Shown one piece after another: positions 1-5,880 of a DNA stretch of 9,628 nt; the stretch's first letter is position 1, and every line of letters begins with the position of its first letter. Both the position numbers and the translations under genes were made by a program. The stretch is from Acidimicrobiia bacterium (lineage in GTDB: Bacteria; Actinomycetota; Acidimicrobiia; Spongiisociales; JAHEDJ01). The stretch is from positions 1 to 9,628 of the forward strand of contig JAUVQS010000049.1 in assembly GCA_030598025.1 (NCBI GenBank), written 5' to 3'. The notes under the pieces were generated by a model, which did not search any database, was not told where the DNA came from, and was given only the letters and a program-made list of their open reading frames with translations.

Positions 1-399
1 CCCAACCCCCATCGCTAAGGGAAATCGCTTCAACGATCGTCCGGTTCGATAGATGCCGGTAGCCGCCAGCATCCGTCGCGCCATCCACTCCGGCGTTCCG
101 AGCCACAACAGCGGTGCTGCCACCAGCACATACAGGATGAACTGCACCATGTGGGCGCTGGCGAGGTATCCGGCACCGAGGGTGCCGAGCGGCCAGTCCG
201 ATGCCAACCAGAACACGAGCACTCCTGCCGTGAAGAAGGCGGCCTGGCGTCGCGAACTCTGCTCGATATCGCGATTGCGACGCACGGCCCATACATATGT
301 GCCCGCCATCATTGCAACGATCAGCCATATTCCGGGGTAGGCCCTGAACGTCCACGACCAGGGTTCGGTGATCGTTGTGCACCACCATGAGATGTTCAC
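1..399 (-). CDS. ctaG: CtaG-type cytochrome c oxidase assembly membrane protein (3' end outside window)
   Basis: The reading frame stays open from a GTG at 397-399 to the first base of the window, giving 133 codons of a longer protein. The sequence is strongly hydrophobic, with likely membrane segments at about residues 22-39, 53-67 and 85-101. It carries the block DWPLGTLGAGYLASAHMVQ (residues 68-86) followed by APLLWLGTP, which is typical of the caa3-type CtaG family. That family is multi-pass inner-membrane proteins needed to mature the copper centre of cytochrome c oxidase. The GTG start is chosen because it overlaps the stop of the upstream cytochrome gene as GTGA, the third 4-base overlap in this operon. 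The preceding Sco, PCuAC and cytochrome c genes support the same role. The family call rests on recognised motifs. The C-terminal half cannot be judged. Confidence 0.8.
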   Translation of the reverse strand, partial: MNISWWCTTITEPWSWTFRAYPGIWLIVAMMAGTYVWAVRRNRDIEQSSRRQAAFFTAGVLVFWLASDWPLGTLGAGYLASAHMVQFILYVLVAAPLLWLGTPEWMARRMLAATGIYRTGRSLKRFPLAMGVG

Positions 400-749
400 G
401 AGGATTCCTCGAGGAAGGCGACGATGGCGTCGAGATCGACCTCATCGAGCGAAAAGGCAGGCATCACCAGGTCGAACCCCTTCACAGTTTGTTCCTCCGG
501 TCTCGATATTGAGGCGCGAACATACGCCCCGTCGAATACAACAGTAGATCCATCGGAGAGGTTGCGGACGGTTCCCCAGACCCCATCCCACGAAGGACCA
601 ACCCCGTTGGGCGCCCCGTGGCAGGCTACGCATCCGAGACTCTCTACGAGCACCGATCCGATCTCCGCTTCATCCGAAAACTCAGCTCCACCACCGCAAG
701 CGGAGACCATCATCGCCAGCAGACCGATCCGAACCAGACCCTGCTTCAT
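396..749 (-). CDS. Mono-heme class I cytochrome c, predicted lipoprotein
   Basis: A 117-aa protein with a short hydrophobic leader ending in a lipobox (MVSAC, Cys18), so it is probably lipid-anchored outside the cytoplasmic membrane. One heme-attachment motif, CVACH, lies at residues 40-44. The probable distal ligand is Met96 in VMPAF. The blocks GPSWDGVWG, the dG.tv..d..Yv..SI.rP stretch and the closing DLDAIVAFLEE resemble the cytochrome c domain fused to subunit II of caa3 oxidases. Here it stands alone. It probably carries electrons to or near the terminal oxidase whose copper site the neighbouring genes mature. Its ATG overlaps the stop of the PCuAC gene by 4 bases (ATGA) and its stop overlaps the CtaG start (GTGA), so translation is likely coupled. 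The fold and heme site are visible; the electron partner is inferred. Confidence 0.87.
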   Translation of the reverse strand: MKQGLVRIGLLAMMVSACGGGAEFSDEAEIGSVLVESLGCVACHGAPNGVGPSWDGVWGTVRNLSDGSTVVFDGAYVRASISRPEEQTVKGFDLVMPAFSLDEVDLDAIVAFLEESS

Positions 750-1171
750 GGCGCGATCTCTGCGTATGGAACTACCCGTCCTTTGACCTCGATCTTTCCG
801 ACAACCTCAAATTCGAGCGTGACGGTCGCGGTCTGCCCTGCCTCGAGCGCAGCCACCTCCAACAGCATGATGTGCAGCCCGCCGGGAGCAAAGACGACTA
901 CCTCTCCCCCACCGATGATGACCTCCGGTACAGGCTCCATGTGCATCAGCTCTCCATCGAAGTAACTCCGATGCACCTCAGCGATCCCGATCTCTGATTG
1001 CACTCCGACGAGCCGATCAGGTCCTTCCCCTGTATTGGTGATCTCGAAATACATCGCCGTCGCTGGTCCGGCAGGGACCGCGATCACTGCATCGCGAACC
1101 TCGATTGTGGCCGATGAAGCGCAGGCCGTTAGAAAGAGAGCGACACAGCAGATTGTCGCCGTCCGTCTCAT
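746..1171 (-). CDS. PCuAC-family copper(I) chaperone lipoprotein
   Basis: A 141-aa protein with signal sequence and lipobox LTAC (Cys17), so it is predicted to be membrane-anchored and extracytoplasmic. It contains the complete Cu(I)-binding signature of the PCuAC (DUF461) family, H-X10-M-X21-H-X-M, at exact spacing: His67, Met78, His100, Met102. GGLHIML around the last two ligands is the usual family block. Characterised members hand Cu(I) to the CuA or CuB sites of cytochrome oxidase, often together with Sco. The gene starts 4 bases inside the upstream Sco gene (ATGA) and overlaps the cytochrome c gene the same way, matching the Sco-PCuAC partnership. The length fits the family, and no key residue is missing. 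Family membership is near certain; the target oxidase is inferred. Confidence 0.93.
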   Translation of the reverse strand: MRRTATICCVALFLTACASSATIEVRDAVIAVPAGPATAMYFEITNTGEGPDRLVGVQSEIGIAEVHRSYFDGELMHMEPVPEVIIGGGEVVVFAPGGLHIMLLEVAALEAGQTATVTLEFEVVGKIEVKGRVVPYAEIAP

Positions 1172-1827
1172 GATCCGGTGCGCTCGATCAGGATCGGGAG
1201 GTCGTGCATCCAGTCGCTCTGACGGGTCCCGAAGGGGTAGACGCTGTAGCCCAACCCGTTGGGCGCATAGACGAGCATCTGTCCGGCATGCCCGACGGTG
1301 TAATCCGTGCCGGTGCCCTCAACCACGGCAATCGGCACGCCGGCGGCAGCCTGAGCGACCTCCACCTCTTCCTGCGATCCAATCAGACCGACGAAATCCG
1401 AACTGAAGGAATCCAGGAATCCCCGAACGACCTCCGGCGTATCGCGCTCGGGGTCGACGGTCACAAACACCACCGTCGAGTTTCGACGAACCTCCGGCAG
1501 CCGATCGAACACTTCAGCCAATTGGGCGAGATGTACCGGACAGATATCGGGGCAGTTCGTGTAGCCAAAATACAGAAAGGTCAACCGACCTTCCGTCTCC
1601 TCCACAAAGCTGAATTGTCGGCCCTCCGTGTCAACGAGCGAGAATGATGCCTTGGTGGTGGGGTTATCCAACACCACTCCCTCGAGTTGACCCTTCAACG
1701 GCACATCGGCTCCACTACAGGCCGCGAGAAGAATGCCGACGACGACCGTCAACAACACGAGGACTAGGCGATAACCGAACGTAGTCATGGAGAACACCGA
1801 AAGATCGACCGACCGGCACGGTACCAC
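1168..1827 (-). CDS. Sco1/SenC/PrrC-family copper chaperone, predicted lipoprotein
   Basis: A thioredoxin-fold protein of 219 aa from the GTG at 1827. It has a membrane or lipoprotein leader with LLAAC (Cys37), the copper/redox motif CPDIC (Cys92, Cys96) after YFGYTN, the conserved DPERDTPEV block (125-133), and the distal His180 in VGHAG. Those three ligands are the Cu-binding set of Sco proteins, which load and reduce the CuA site of oxidase subunit II. Start choice: GTG 1827 has a strong ribosome site, GAGGGGAG, 6 bases upstream. However, ATG 1788 (residue 14) gives a more usual short signal-peptide n-region and lacks a visible ribosome site. Either is possible. It is the first gene of a four-gene operon with 4-base overlaps, and it diverges from a thioredoxin gene across a CsoR-like palindrome. 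Confidence 0.92.
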   Translation of the reverse strand: MVPCRSVDLSVFSMTTFGYRLVLVLLTVVVGILLAACSGADVPLKGQLEGVVLDNPTTKASFSLVDTEGRQFSFVEETEGRLTFLYFGYTNCPDICPVHLAQLAEVFDRLPEVRRNSTVVFVTVDPERDTPEVVRGFLDSFSSDFVGLIGSQEEVEVAQAAAGVPIAVVEGTGTDYTVGHAGQMLVYAPNGLGYSVYPFGTRQSDWMHDLPILIERTGS

Positions 1828-1833
1828 GCACCG

Positions 1834-1841
1834 CTCCCCTC
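1834..1841 (-). promoter_or_regulatory. Ribosome binding site deciding the Sco start
   Basis: Read on the minus strand the site is GAGGGGAG, followed by 6 bases and GTG at 1827. It favours the GTG over the downstream ATG at 1788. A possible -10, TAACAT (1872-1867), would put transcription start near 1860, upstream of this site. No good -35 is visible, so that promoter is weak inference. Confidence 0.55.
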
Positions 1842-1887
1842 GTTGTCGTCGCCAACCCGGCCGGGAATGTTAGAGATCACACCGACG

Positions 1888-1916
1888 TTTACATCGAGCG
1901 GAGGGTGCGTTAGGAT
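1888..1916 (+). promoter_or_regulatory. Sigma-70-like promoter of the thioredoxin gene
   Basis: TTTACA (1888-1893, 5 of 6 matches to TTGACA), a 17-base spacer, then TAGGAT (1911-1916, fitting the actinobacterial TANNNT -10). Transcription would start near 1923, leaving a leader of about 46 bases with GGAGAG 6 bases before the GTG start. The -10 and predicted start point lie inside the palindrome at 1912-1933, so the promoter looks repressible. Confidence 0.55.
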
Positions 1917-1933
1917 ACCCCAGGGGGTATCCT
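1912..1933. promoter_or_regulatory. CsoR/CstR-type operator, perfect 10+10 bp inverted repeat
   Basis: The left arm is AGGATACCCC (1912-1921), the spacer is AG, and the right arm is GGGGTATCCT (1924-1933), with no mismatch. The core ATACCCC-N2-GGGGTAT matches the pattern of operators bound by CsoR-family repressors, which sense Cu(I) (CsoR) or persulfides (CstR). It covers the -10 and predicted start of the thioredoxin promoter. It also lies in the intergenic region shared with the divergent copper-chaperone operon. No regulator gene is in the window. That a CsoR-family protein binds here is inference from the motif. Confidence 0.6.
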
Positions 1934-1968
1934 CGAAATCACAACAGATAACTACTGGAGAGATCACC

Positions 1969-2355
1969 GTGGCAACAGTTGAACTGACCAAAGACAACTT
2001 CGAAGAGACGATCACCAACAACGACGTCGTCTTTGTCGACTTCTGGGCCGAATGGTGTGGGCCGTGTCGCATGTTTGCGCCCACCTTCGAAGCTGCTTCA
2101 GAGAAGCATGAGAACGTGGTGTTCGCCAAGGTCGACACCGAGGACCAGCAGGAACTGGCCGGCTACTTCCAGATCCGCTCTATCCCCACTCTCATGGTGT
2201 TCCGCGAGAATGTCGTCTTGTTCTCGCAACCCGGCGCGCTCCCGGCACCTGCCTTCGACGATCTGATCGAGCAGATAGTGTCCGTCGACATGGAAGAGGT
2301 CCACAAGACTATCGCCGAGCAGCAAGCCAAGGAGAGCGCGGAAGCGACCGCCTAA
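1969..2355 (+). CDS. Thioredoxin with classical WCGPC site
   Basis: A 128-aa thioredoxin: FVDFWAEWCGPC with redox Cys30 and Cys33, a VDTEDQQELAGYFQIRS stretch, and the cis-proline in SIPTL (Pro73). The GTG at 1969 is chosen because GGAGAG lies 6 bases before it and the protein then begins at the usual family N-terminus. Upstream in-frame codons run through the promoter and operator. The C-terminus continues about 20 residues past the fold as a charged, Ala-rich tail (AEQQAKESAEATA). It should act in the cytoplasm as a disulfide reductase. The promoter is overlapped by a CsoR/CstR-like palindrome, and the divergent neighbour is a Sco-led copper operon. It may therefore be induced by copper or reactive sulfur and keep thiols reduced. 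That regulatory role is inference. Confidence 0.93.
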   Translation: MATVELTKDNFEETITNNDVVFVDFWAEWCGPCRMFAPTFEAASEKHENVVFAKVDTEDQQELAGYFQIRSIPTLMVFRENVVLFSQPGALPAPAFDDLIEQIVSVDMEEVHKTIAEQQAKESAEATA

Positions 2356-2380
2356 TGCATTAGCAGCCGCCTAAAGCATT
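2348..2380. repeat. Near-identical 14-bp direct repeat at the end of the thioredoxin gene
   Basis: CCGCCTAATGCATT (2348-2361) and CCGCCTAAAGCATT (2367-2380) differ at one base and are offset by 19 bases. The first copy contains the thioredoxin stop codon TAA. It also forms a 12-bp palindrome, CTAATGCATTAG (2352-2363). It looks like a small local duplication. No function is evident. Confidence 0.5.
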
Positions 2381-2383
2381 CAT

Positions 2384-2401
2384 GAGCCCGGCGCCGGGCT
2401 C
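2384..2401. terminator. GC-rich hairpin, possible part of a terminator
   Basis: GAGCCCGGC followed directly by GCCGGGCTC is a perfect 18-bp palindrome, forming a 7-bp stem with a GCGC tetraloop. It lies 28 bases after the thioredoxin stop. No T-run follows on either strand, so its role as an intrinsic terminator is uncertain. Confidence 0.35.
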
Positions 2402-2417
2402 GAAGTAGAATTGAGAA

Positions 2418-2441
2418 CGTCCCCGGCATACGGCGGGGACG
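2418..2441. terminator. Probable bidirectional terminator hairpin
   Basis: CGTCCCCG (2418-2425) and CGGGGACG (2434-2441) make an 8-bp perfect stem with an 8-base loop. The downstream sequence is moderately T-rich on the plus strand (CTCTGTTATC) and more so on the minus strand (TTCTCAATTCT). It sits between the thioredoxin gene and the convergent small minus-strand gene, a position that suits termination from both sides. Confidence 0.45.
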
Positions 2442-2479
2442 CTCTGTTATCAGGCTGTCGATGGGACAGGCCCAATCTG

Positions 2480-2671
2480 TTAGCTGGCAGCGGCTCCGGC
2501 GAGGCTGGCCGGTATCCTCGGTTCCGGCTGATTGATCAGGGCTCGCACGCCGCCGTCTTCGATTACTCGGATACTGATGTGATTGCACTGGGTGCACACG
2601 GCTCTCTGCAGTCCTGCTCCAACGCCGTGTACTCGAAACATGTGCTTGTGTTGGCTCTTGTGCTTCTTCAT
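2480..2671 (-). CDS. Possible 63-aa His-rich, CxxC-containing small protein
   Basis: I do not recognise this protein. The frame from ATG 2671 to TAA 2480 encodes 63 aa beginning MKKHKSQHKHMFRVHG, with VCTQCN (Cys26, Cys29) further on. A cluster of His residues (4, 8, 10, 15, 31) and one CxxC could bind a metal ion such as zinc, but there is no second CxxC to make a full zinc ribbon. The C-terminal third is Pro/Ala-rich and low in complexity. Support for a real gene is a fair ribosome site (AAAGGGA, about 7 bases before ATG), a lysine-rich N-terminus, and hairpins after its end. The frame stays open upstream, but that part reads like noncoding DNA. If the gene is not real, 2356-2832 is an intergenic stretch holding only hairpins and the hisA promoter. 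Confidence 0.45.
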   Translation of the reverse strand: MKKHKSQHKHMFRVHGVGAGLQRAVCTQCNHISIRVIEDGGVRALINQPEPRIPASLAGAAAS

Positions 2672-2795
2672 CGGTCTGTCCCTTTGTCGAGTCGCCTGTA
2701 TGTCTCGTCGGCAGGTATGCCGAAAACCCCGAGACCCATTCTTGGCGCACACAAGGTATCTAGTCACCACGGCGGGCTCGAATGCACCTGTGGAG

Positions 2796-2826
2796 TTGAG
2801 AAGGCAGCACATCGAACCGGTAGGCT
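2796..2826 (+). promoter_or_regulatory. Leaderless-type promoter of the HisA-family gene
   Basis: TTGAGA (2796-2801, 5 of 6 to consensus), a 19-base spacer, then TAGGCT (2821-2826). Exactly 6 bases separate the -10 from ATG 2833, so transcription should begin at or next to the start codon. No ribosome binding site is visible, which fits a leaderless mRNA. Confidence 0.5.
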
Positions 2827-2832
2827 GTGGCC

Positions 2833-3570
2833 ATGGATCTTTACTCACGAGTCAATATTCTCGACGGCCGGGCCGTCAGACTGCCCCACGGGGACGTTCA
2901 CGAAGCGATCGCCCTGGACTCGAGCCCTCTCGTTCGCGCTCGCGGCTGGGTCGAGAAGGGCGCCACACGCCTTCACATCGTCGACCTCAACGCAGCCGCC
3001 TATGGAGATTATCGCAATCGTCCGTTGATCCACGAGATCATTGAGGCACTCGACATACCCGTGCAGGTGGCGGGCGGCGTGCGATCCCCTCAGGAGGCCT
3101 CACGCTTGATCGATGCCGGAGCATGGCGTGTGGTCATGGGTACCGGCGCCATCGAAGAACAAGTCATGGCCTGGGAACTCTTCCGGACCTATCCCGGCCA
3201 AGTGGCAGTGAGTCTCGACGTCCTCCCCGACGAGGAACTCGTGGTCCGCGGTTGGACCGCTCACTCGGGACGGTTCCTCGAAGAAGTGCTCATCGAGCTC
3301 TCATCCGGAGGTGCCGCTGCCTATCTCGTATCGGAGGCCGGTCGCGACGCCCTCGAAGAGCCTCCGAACTTCGGCATTCTGAGACGAGCGCTGGCGATCG
3401 TCGATGAGCCCGTCATTGCGGCCGGTGGTGCCCGCCACCTCGAGGACCTCCAGGCGGTCTACGACCTCGAAGTGGACGGCAAACGGCTTGGAGGTGTCAT
3501 CGTCGGCCGAGAGGTTACCGCAGGGCGATTCACGATGGATCAGGCGGCCGAGCTCCTCCACGACGAATGA
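2833..3570 (+). CDS. HisA/PriA-family (beta/alpha)8 isomerase homologue with Asn at the first catalytic position
   Basis: A 245-aa TIM-barrel protein of normal HisA length. Visible family blocks are the N-terminal strand with GRAVRL (13-17), HIVDLNAA (48-55), the phosphate-binding VAGGVRS (79-85), VVMGTGAIE, VSLDV with Asp129 (second catalytic Asp), and VIVGRE near the end. HisA isomerises ProFAR to PRFAR in histidine synthesis. The expected general acid/base Asp in the first strand (AIDLRGG in typical enzymes) is Asn8 here (RVNILDG). The strand-6 T-x4-D pair appears as Ser167 and Asp172. No other his gene is adjacent. It may be a functional variant or a paralogue with a different sugar-phosphate substrate. 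ATG 2833 is preferred over GTG 2827 because of the promoter spacing and the family N-terminus. The SURF1 gene overlaps its 3' end by 41 bases. Confidence 0.85.
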   Translation: MDLYSRVNILDGRAVRLPHGDVHEAIALDSSPLVRARGWVEKGATRLHIVDLNAAAYGDYRNRPLIHEIIEALDIPVQVAGGVRSPQEASRLIDAGAWRVVMGTGAIEEQVMAWELFRTYPGQVAVSLDVLPDEELVVRGWTAHSGRFLEEVLIELSSGGAAAYLVSEAGRDALEEPPNFGILRRALAIVDEPVIAAGGARHLEDLQAVYDLEVDGKRLGGVIVGREVTAGRFTMDQAAELLHDE

Positions 3571-4288
3571 GACCCGACCGCCTCCTCGCCGTCGATCGAA
3601 CCAGCGCGGCATATCCGACCGAACCCACCAGCGCGAACGCGAACCATTGAACGGCGTACGAGAGATGCGGGCCGTCCGTCAATTCCGGGACTCCGTCGAC
3701 AATCGGCAACGATGAACCCTCCGGCTCTATCGCAGTCACCACGACGTAGAACATCTTCAGGTCGGCATCTATCTGTCGATTCAGCAGCTCGAGATCCACA
3801 CTCGGCACAACCTCGGTTCGATCGCCCTCAAGTGAATCTGCCGCCCTCTTTTCAAGTGGATAACGAACGTACCCGCTGATCAGGACGTGACCCTCAGGAG
3901 GGCGTGCCGGCGCCACCGGTGGCGTATCGAATTCGAACGGCACCCATCCGCGATTGATCAGGATCGCAGATGCATCGTCGAGGTAGAGCGGTGTGAGCAC
4001 GTCGAAACCCGGTTGCCCGAGATGGACCTGGCTGCGCAGCAGAACCTCTTCCTCCGTCAGAAGGGACCCAGCGAGGTTCAGACGGGTGTACTCGGGTGGC
4101 ATGGGTCCGGAGGAAGCCGGCCATTCCGTGGGTGGCGCTCCCAATCTCTCGCCAATGATCGCATTCTCAGCTTGGCGTTCCTCCAGACGGGAGAGCTGCC
4201 ACCTCCCGAGCATCAGAAACGTGACGGTGATCGCGAAGACGACGATGTGGAGCACCACCCACGCCGGCCGGCGAAGAAACGAATACAC
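3530..4288 (-). CDS. SURF1-family cytochrome c oxidase assembly protein
   Basis: A 252-aa protein with the SURF1 layout. An N-terminal membrane segment (about residues 10-27) is followed by GRWQLSRLEER (28-38). A periplasmic domain holds NRGWVP (112-117), and a C-terminal membrane segment (about 212-230) starts with HLSYAVQWF. SURF1 proteins assist heme a insertion into subunit I of cytochrome c oxidase, which fits the other oxidase-assembly genes at the left of the window. The GTG at 4288 gives the usual short N-terminus. The frame is open 78 codons further upstream, but that stretch lies inside the GGT gene and is not SURF1-like; GTG 4318 is another possible start. It begins 4 bases after the GGT stop, so the two are probably cotranscribed. 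Its last 41 bases overlap the convergent HisA-family gene. Confidence 0.9.
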   Translation of the reverse strand: MYSFLRRPAWVVLHIVVFAITVTFLMLGRWQLSRLEERQAENAIIGERLGAPPTEWPASSGPMPPEYTRLNLAGSLLTEEEVLLRSQVHLGQPGFDVLTPLYLDDASAILINRGWVPFEFDTPPVAPARPPEGHVLISGYVRYPLEKRAADSLEGDRTEVVPSVDLELLNRQIDADLKMFYVVVTAIEPEGSSLPIVDGVPELTDGPHLSYAVQWFAFALVGSVGYAALVRSTARRRSGLIRRGGARPPDPS

Positions 4289-4292
4289 CTCG

Positions 4293-5819
4293 CTATCCGC
4301 CGCCGAAGGCGACGCCACCGGTTCGCCGGTGGTCGGCTGCTGCGGCCAAGCCTCCCCCCGGCTCGAACAGCGCAGTCCCAACACCGCCGAAGAACATATC
4401 CGTCGTAGGGAACGGGCGATTGATGAGACCCATCTGCTCGACATCGAGGCCGGGTTCGAAGGCAACCCGCCCACCGGCGTCGGTGTACTCGACATGCAGC
4501 CGCGGATGTTGGACTGCCTCATCGAGATCCATACGGAGGTGAATGAGGTTCAGCAGCGTCGACAGAATCGCGGTGGTGATGCGATCGGCCCCCGGTGATC
4601 CGATGGACAAGACCGCCCCATCCGCTCGTCTGCCGACGGTCGGAGCCATGTTCGACACCATCCGGGTGCCGGGCGACAGGGTATGGAAGCCGCGCCTGTT
4701 CAGTTCGAGCTCGCCAAGCGAGTTGTTCAGCCAGATGCCGGTTCCCGGCGGCATGACGCCCGATCCATATCCCGCCGACATGGTGATCGAACAAGCGTTG
4801 CCGTCGTCGTCAACGGCTGAAGCATGGACGGTTGATGGTGAGGTGAGGAGTCGCCGCCAGTCACCCGTGTGGGAGAGATCCAGGAGGCGTTGAATGACGA
4901 TCGAGCGTTCCTCGGCAGTATCGAGGAACTCCCGCCGAAACCCGAGCACTGCCTGCTGCGTTCGAACGAGGTGATGCATGCCCTCGATGTTCCAGCCGGA
5001 AAAGCCCGATCCCTCCAGCAAGAACAGCATGGCCGCCAACGAAGCTCCGCCGATGGCGGGCGCCGGATTGGTGGCGATCTTCCAGTCATCTAGTTCCGTT
5101 TGCAGCGACGGCCGCTCGACGGCGCGGTAGGCCGACAGATCCGCCCTGGTGAGGATTCCGCCGTGGTCCATTAAATCGTCGCTGATGAGGCGGGCGATAT
5201 CGCCTTCATAGAAAGACACGACGCCATCGTCGGCGATTGTGCGAAGGCTGTCGGCCAGTTCCGGGATGAAGATCAGATCACCTTCTTCGACCAGAGATCC
5301 ATCCGGAAACAAGGCCGCTCTGCTCTCGGGTTCCCACCCGAATACAGATTCCGCAGAAAACTCGAGATACAGCCGGGAGGCTTGCGACATCGGAAAGCCG
5401 CGTCGTACCACGTCGATGATCGGATCGAGGATGTCGCGCCAGGGAAGAACACCGAAGCGCTCGGAAGCAAGGCTGAACGCCGCCAGGGCACCCGGCGTCG
5501 CGACCGATCCATGCCCGACCGTGGTCGTAACGCCCCCGCCGTATTCCATCGTGACGTCGAACGCTCCCCCACCGAACTGCTCAGAGCGAAGGCCTCTACC
5601 CGGCATCTCCATATACCCGTCGAAGGTCATCGGATCAGTCTGATCAGGCCACACGGTCACAAAGCCACCGCCCCCGAGTGCGCACACACCTGGTTCGGTC
5701 ATCATGGCCACCAGGTTCGCTCCGATCGCGGCGTCGACCGCGTTACCGCCGGCGTCGGCGATAAGAGCGCCAACGTCGGCGGCCAACTGCGACGCGCCTG
5801 CAACAACGATTCGAGACAT
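4293..5819 (-). CDS. Gamma-glutamyltransferase-family Ntn-hydrolase, compact and without signal peptide
   Basis: A 508-aa protein of the GGT superfamily: GGNAVDAAIGANLV (24-37), the EPGVCALGGGGF block, and the autoprocessing site STVHASAVDDDGN, where Thr330 should become the N-terminal nucleophile after self-cleavage (about 329 + 179 aa). LNNSLGE (365-370), NMAPT, IGSPGADRI (406-414) and VQHPRLHVE complete the small subunit. Typical GGTs transfer or hydrolyse gamma-glutamyl groups of glutathione and are usually exported. This one starts directly at the catalytic fold with no signal peptide, so it is probably cytoplasmic. The usual DFRE segment, whose Arg binds the substrate alpha-carboxylate, reads DGYMEMPG (67-74), so the donor may not be glutathione. 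It is followed after 4 bases by SURF1, with which it shares no known pathway. Confidence 0.87.
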   Translation of the reverse strand: MSRIVVAGASQLAADVGALIADAGGNAVDAAIGANLVAMMTEPGVCALGGGGFVTVWPDQTDPMTFDGYMEMPGRGLRSEQFGGGAFDVTMEYGGGVTTTVGHGSVATPGALAAFSLASERFGVLPWRDILDPIIDVVRRGFPMSQASRLYLEFSAESVFGWEPESRAALFPDGSLVEEGDLIFIPELADSLRTIADDGVVSFYEGDIARLISDDLMDHGGILTRADLSAYRAVERPSLQTELDDWKIATNPAPAIGGASLAAMLFLLEGSGFSGWNIEGMHHLVRTQQAVLGFRREFLDTAEERSIVIQRLLDLSHTGDWRRLLTSPSTVHASAVDDDGNACSITMSAGYGSGVMPPGTGIWLNNSLGELELNRRGFHTLSPGTRMVSNMAPTVGRRADGAVLSIGSPGADRITTAILSTLLNLIHLRMDLDEAVQHPRLHVEYTDAGGRVAFEPGLDVEQMGLINRPFPTTDMFFGGVGTALFEPGGGLAAAADHRRTGGVAFGGG

Positions 5820-5880
5820 GGTGGCGGCAGAGTAGCCGCTCGAAAGTCAACGATCGGATCCCGGTCATTCTCATCAGGTC

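Noticed and set aside
1843..1968. Upstream extension of the thioredoxin frame by 42 codons
   Set aside because: It would run through the promoter and the operator. The GTG at 1969 has a good ribosome site and the correct family start.
2411..3028. Plus-strand open frame of 205 codons across the gap and the start of the HisA-family gene
   Set aside because: Its amino-acid composition is noncoding-like, and it overlaps a clearly recognised gene in another frame.
4289..4522. N-terminal extension of the SURF1 frame up to 4522 (78 more codons)
   Set aside because: The extra residues lie inside the GGT coding sequence, are Ser/Arg-rich shadow sequence and do not resemble SURF1. The family N-terminus fits GTG 4288.
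5829..5850. Promoter for the GGT gene (TTGACT and TACTCT on the minus strand)
   Set aside because: The two hexamers are only 10 bases apart, too close for a sigma-70 promoter, and the -10 spacing to ATG is 9 rather than 6.
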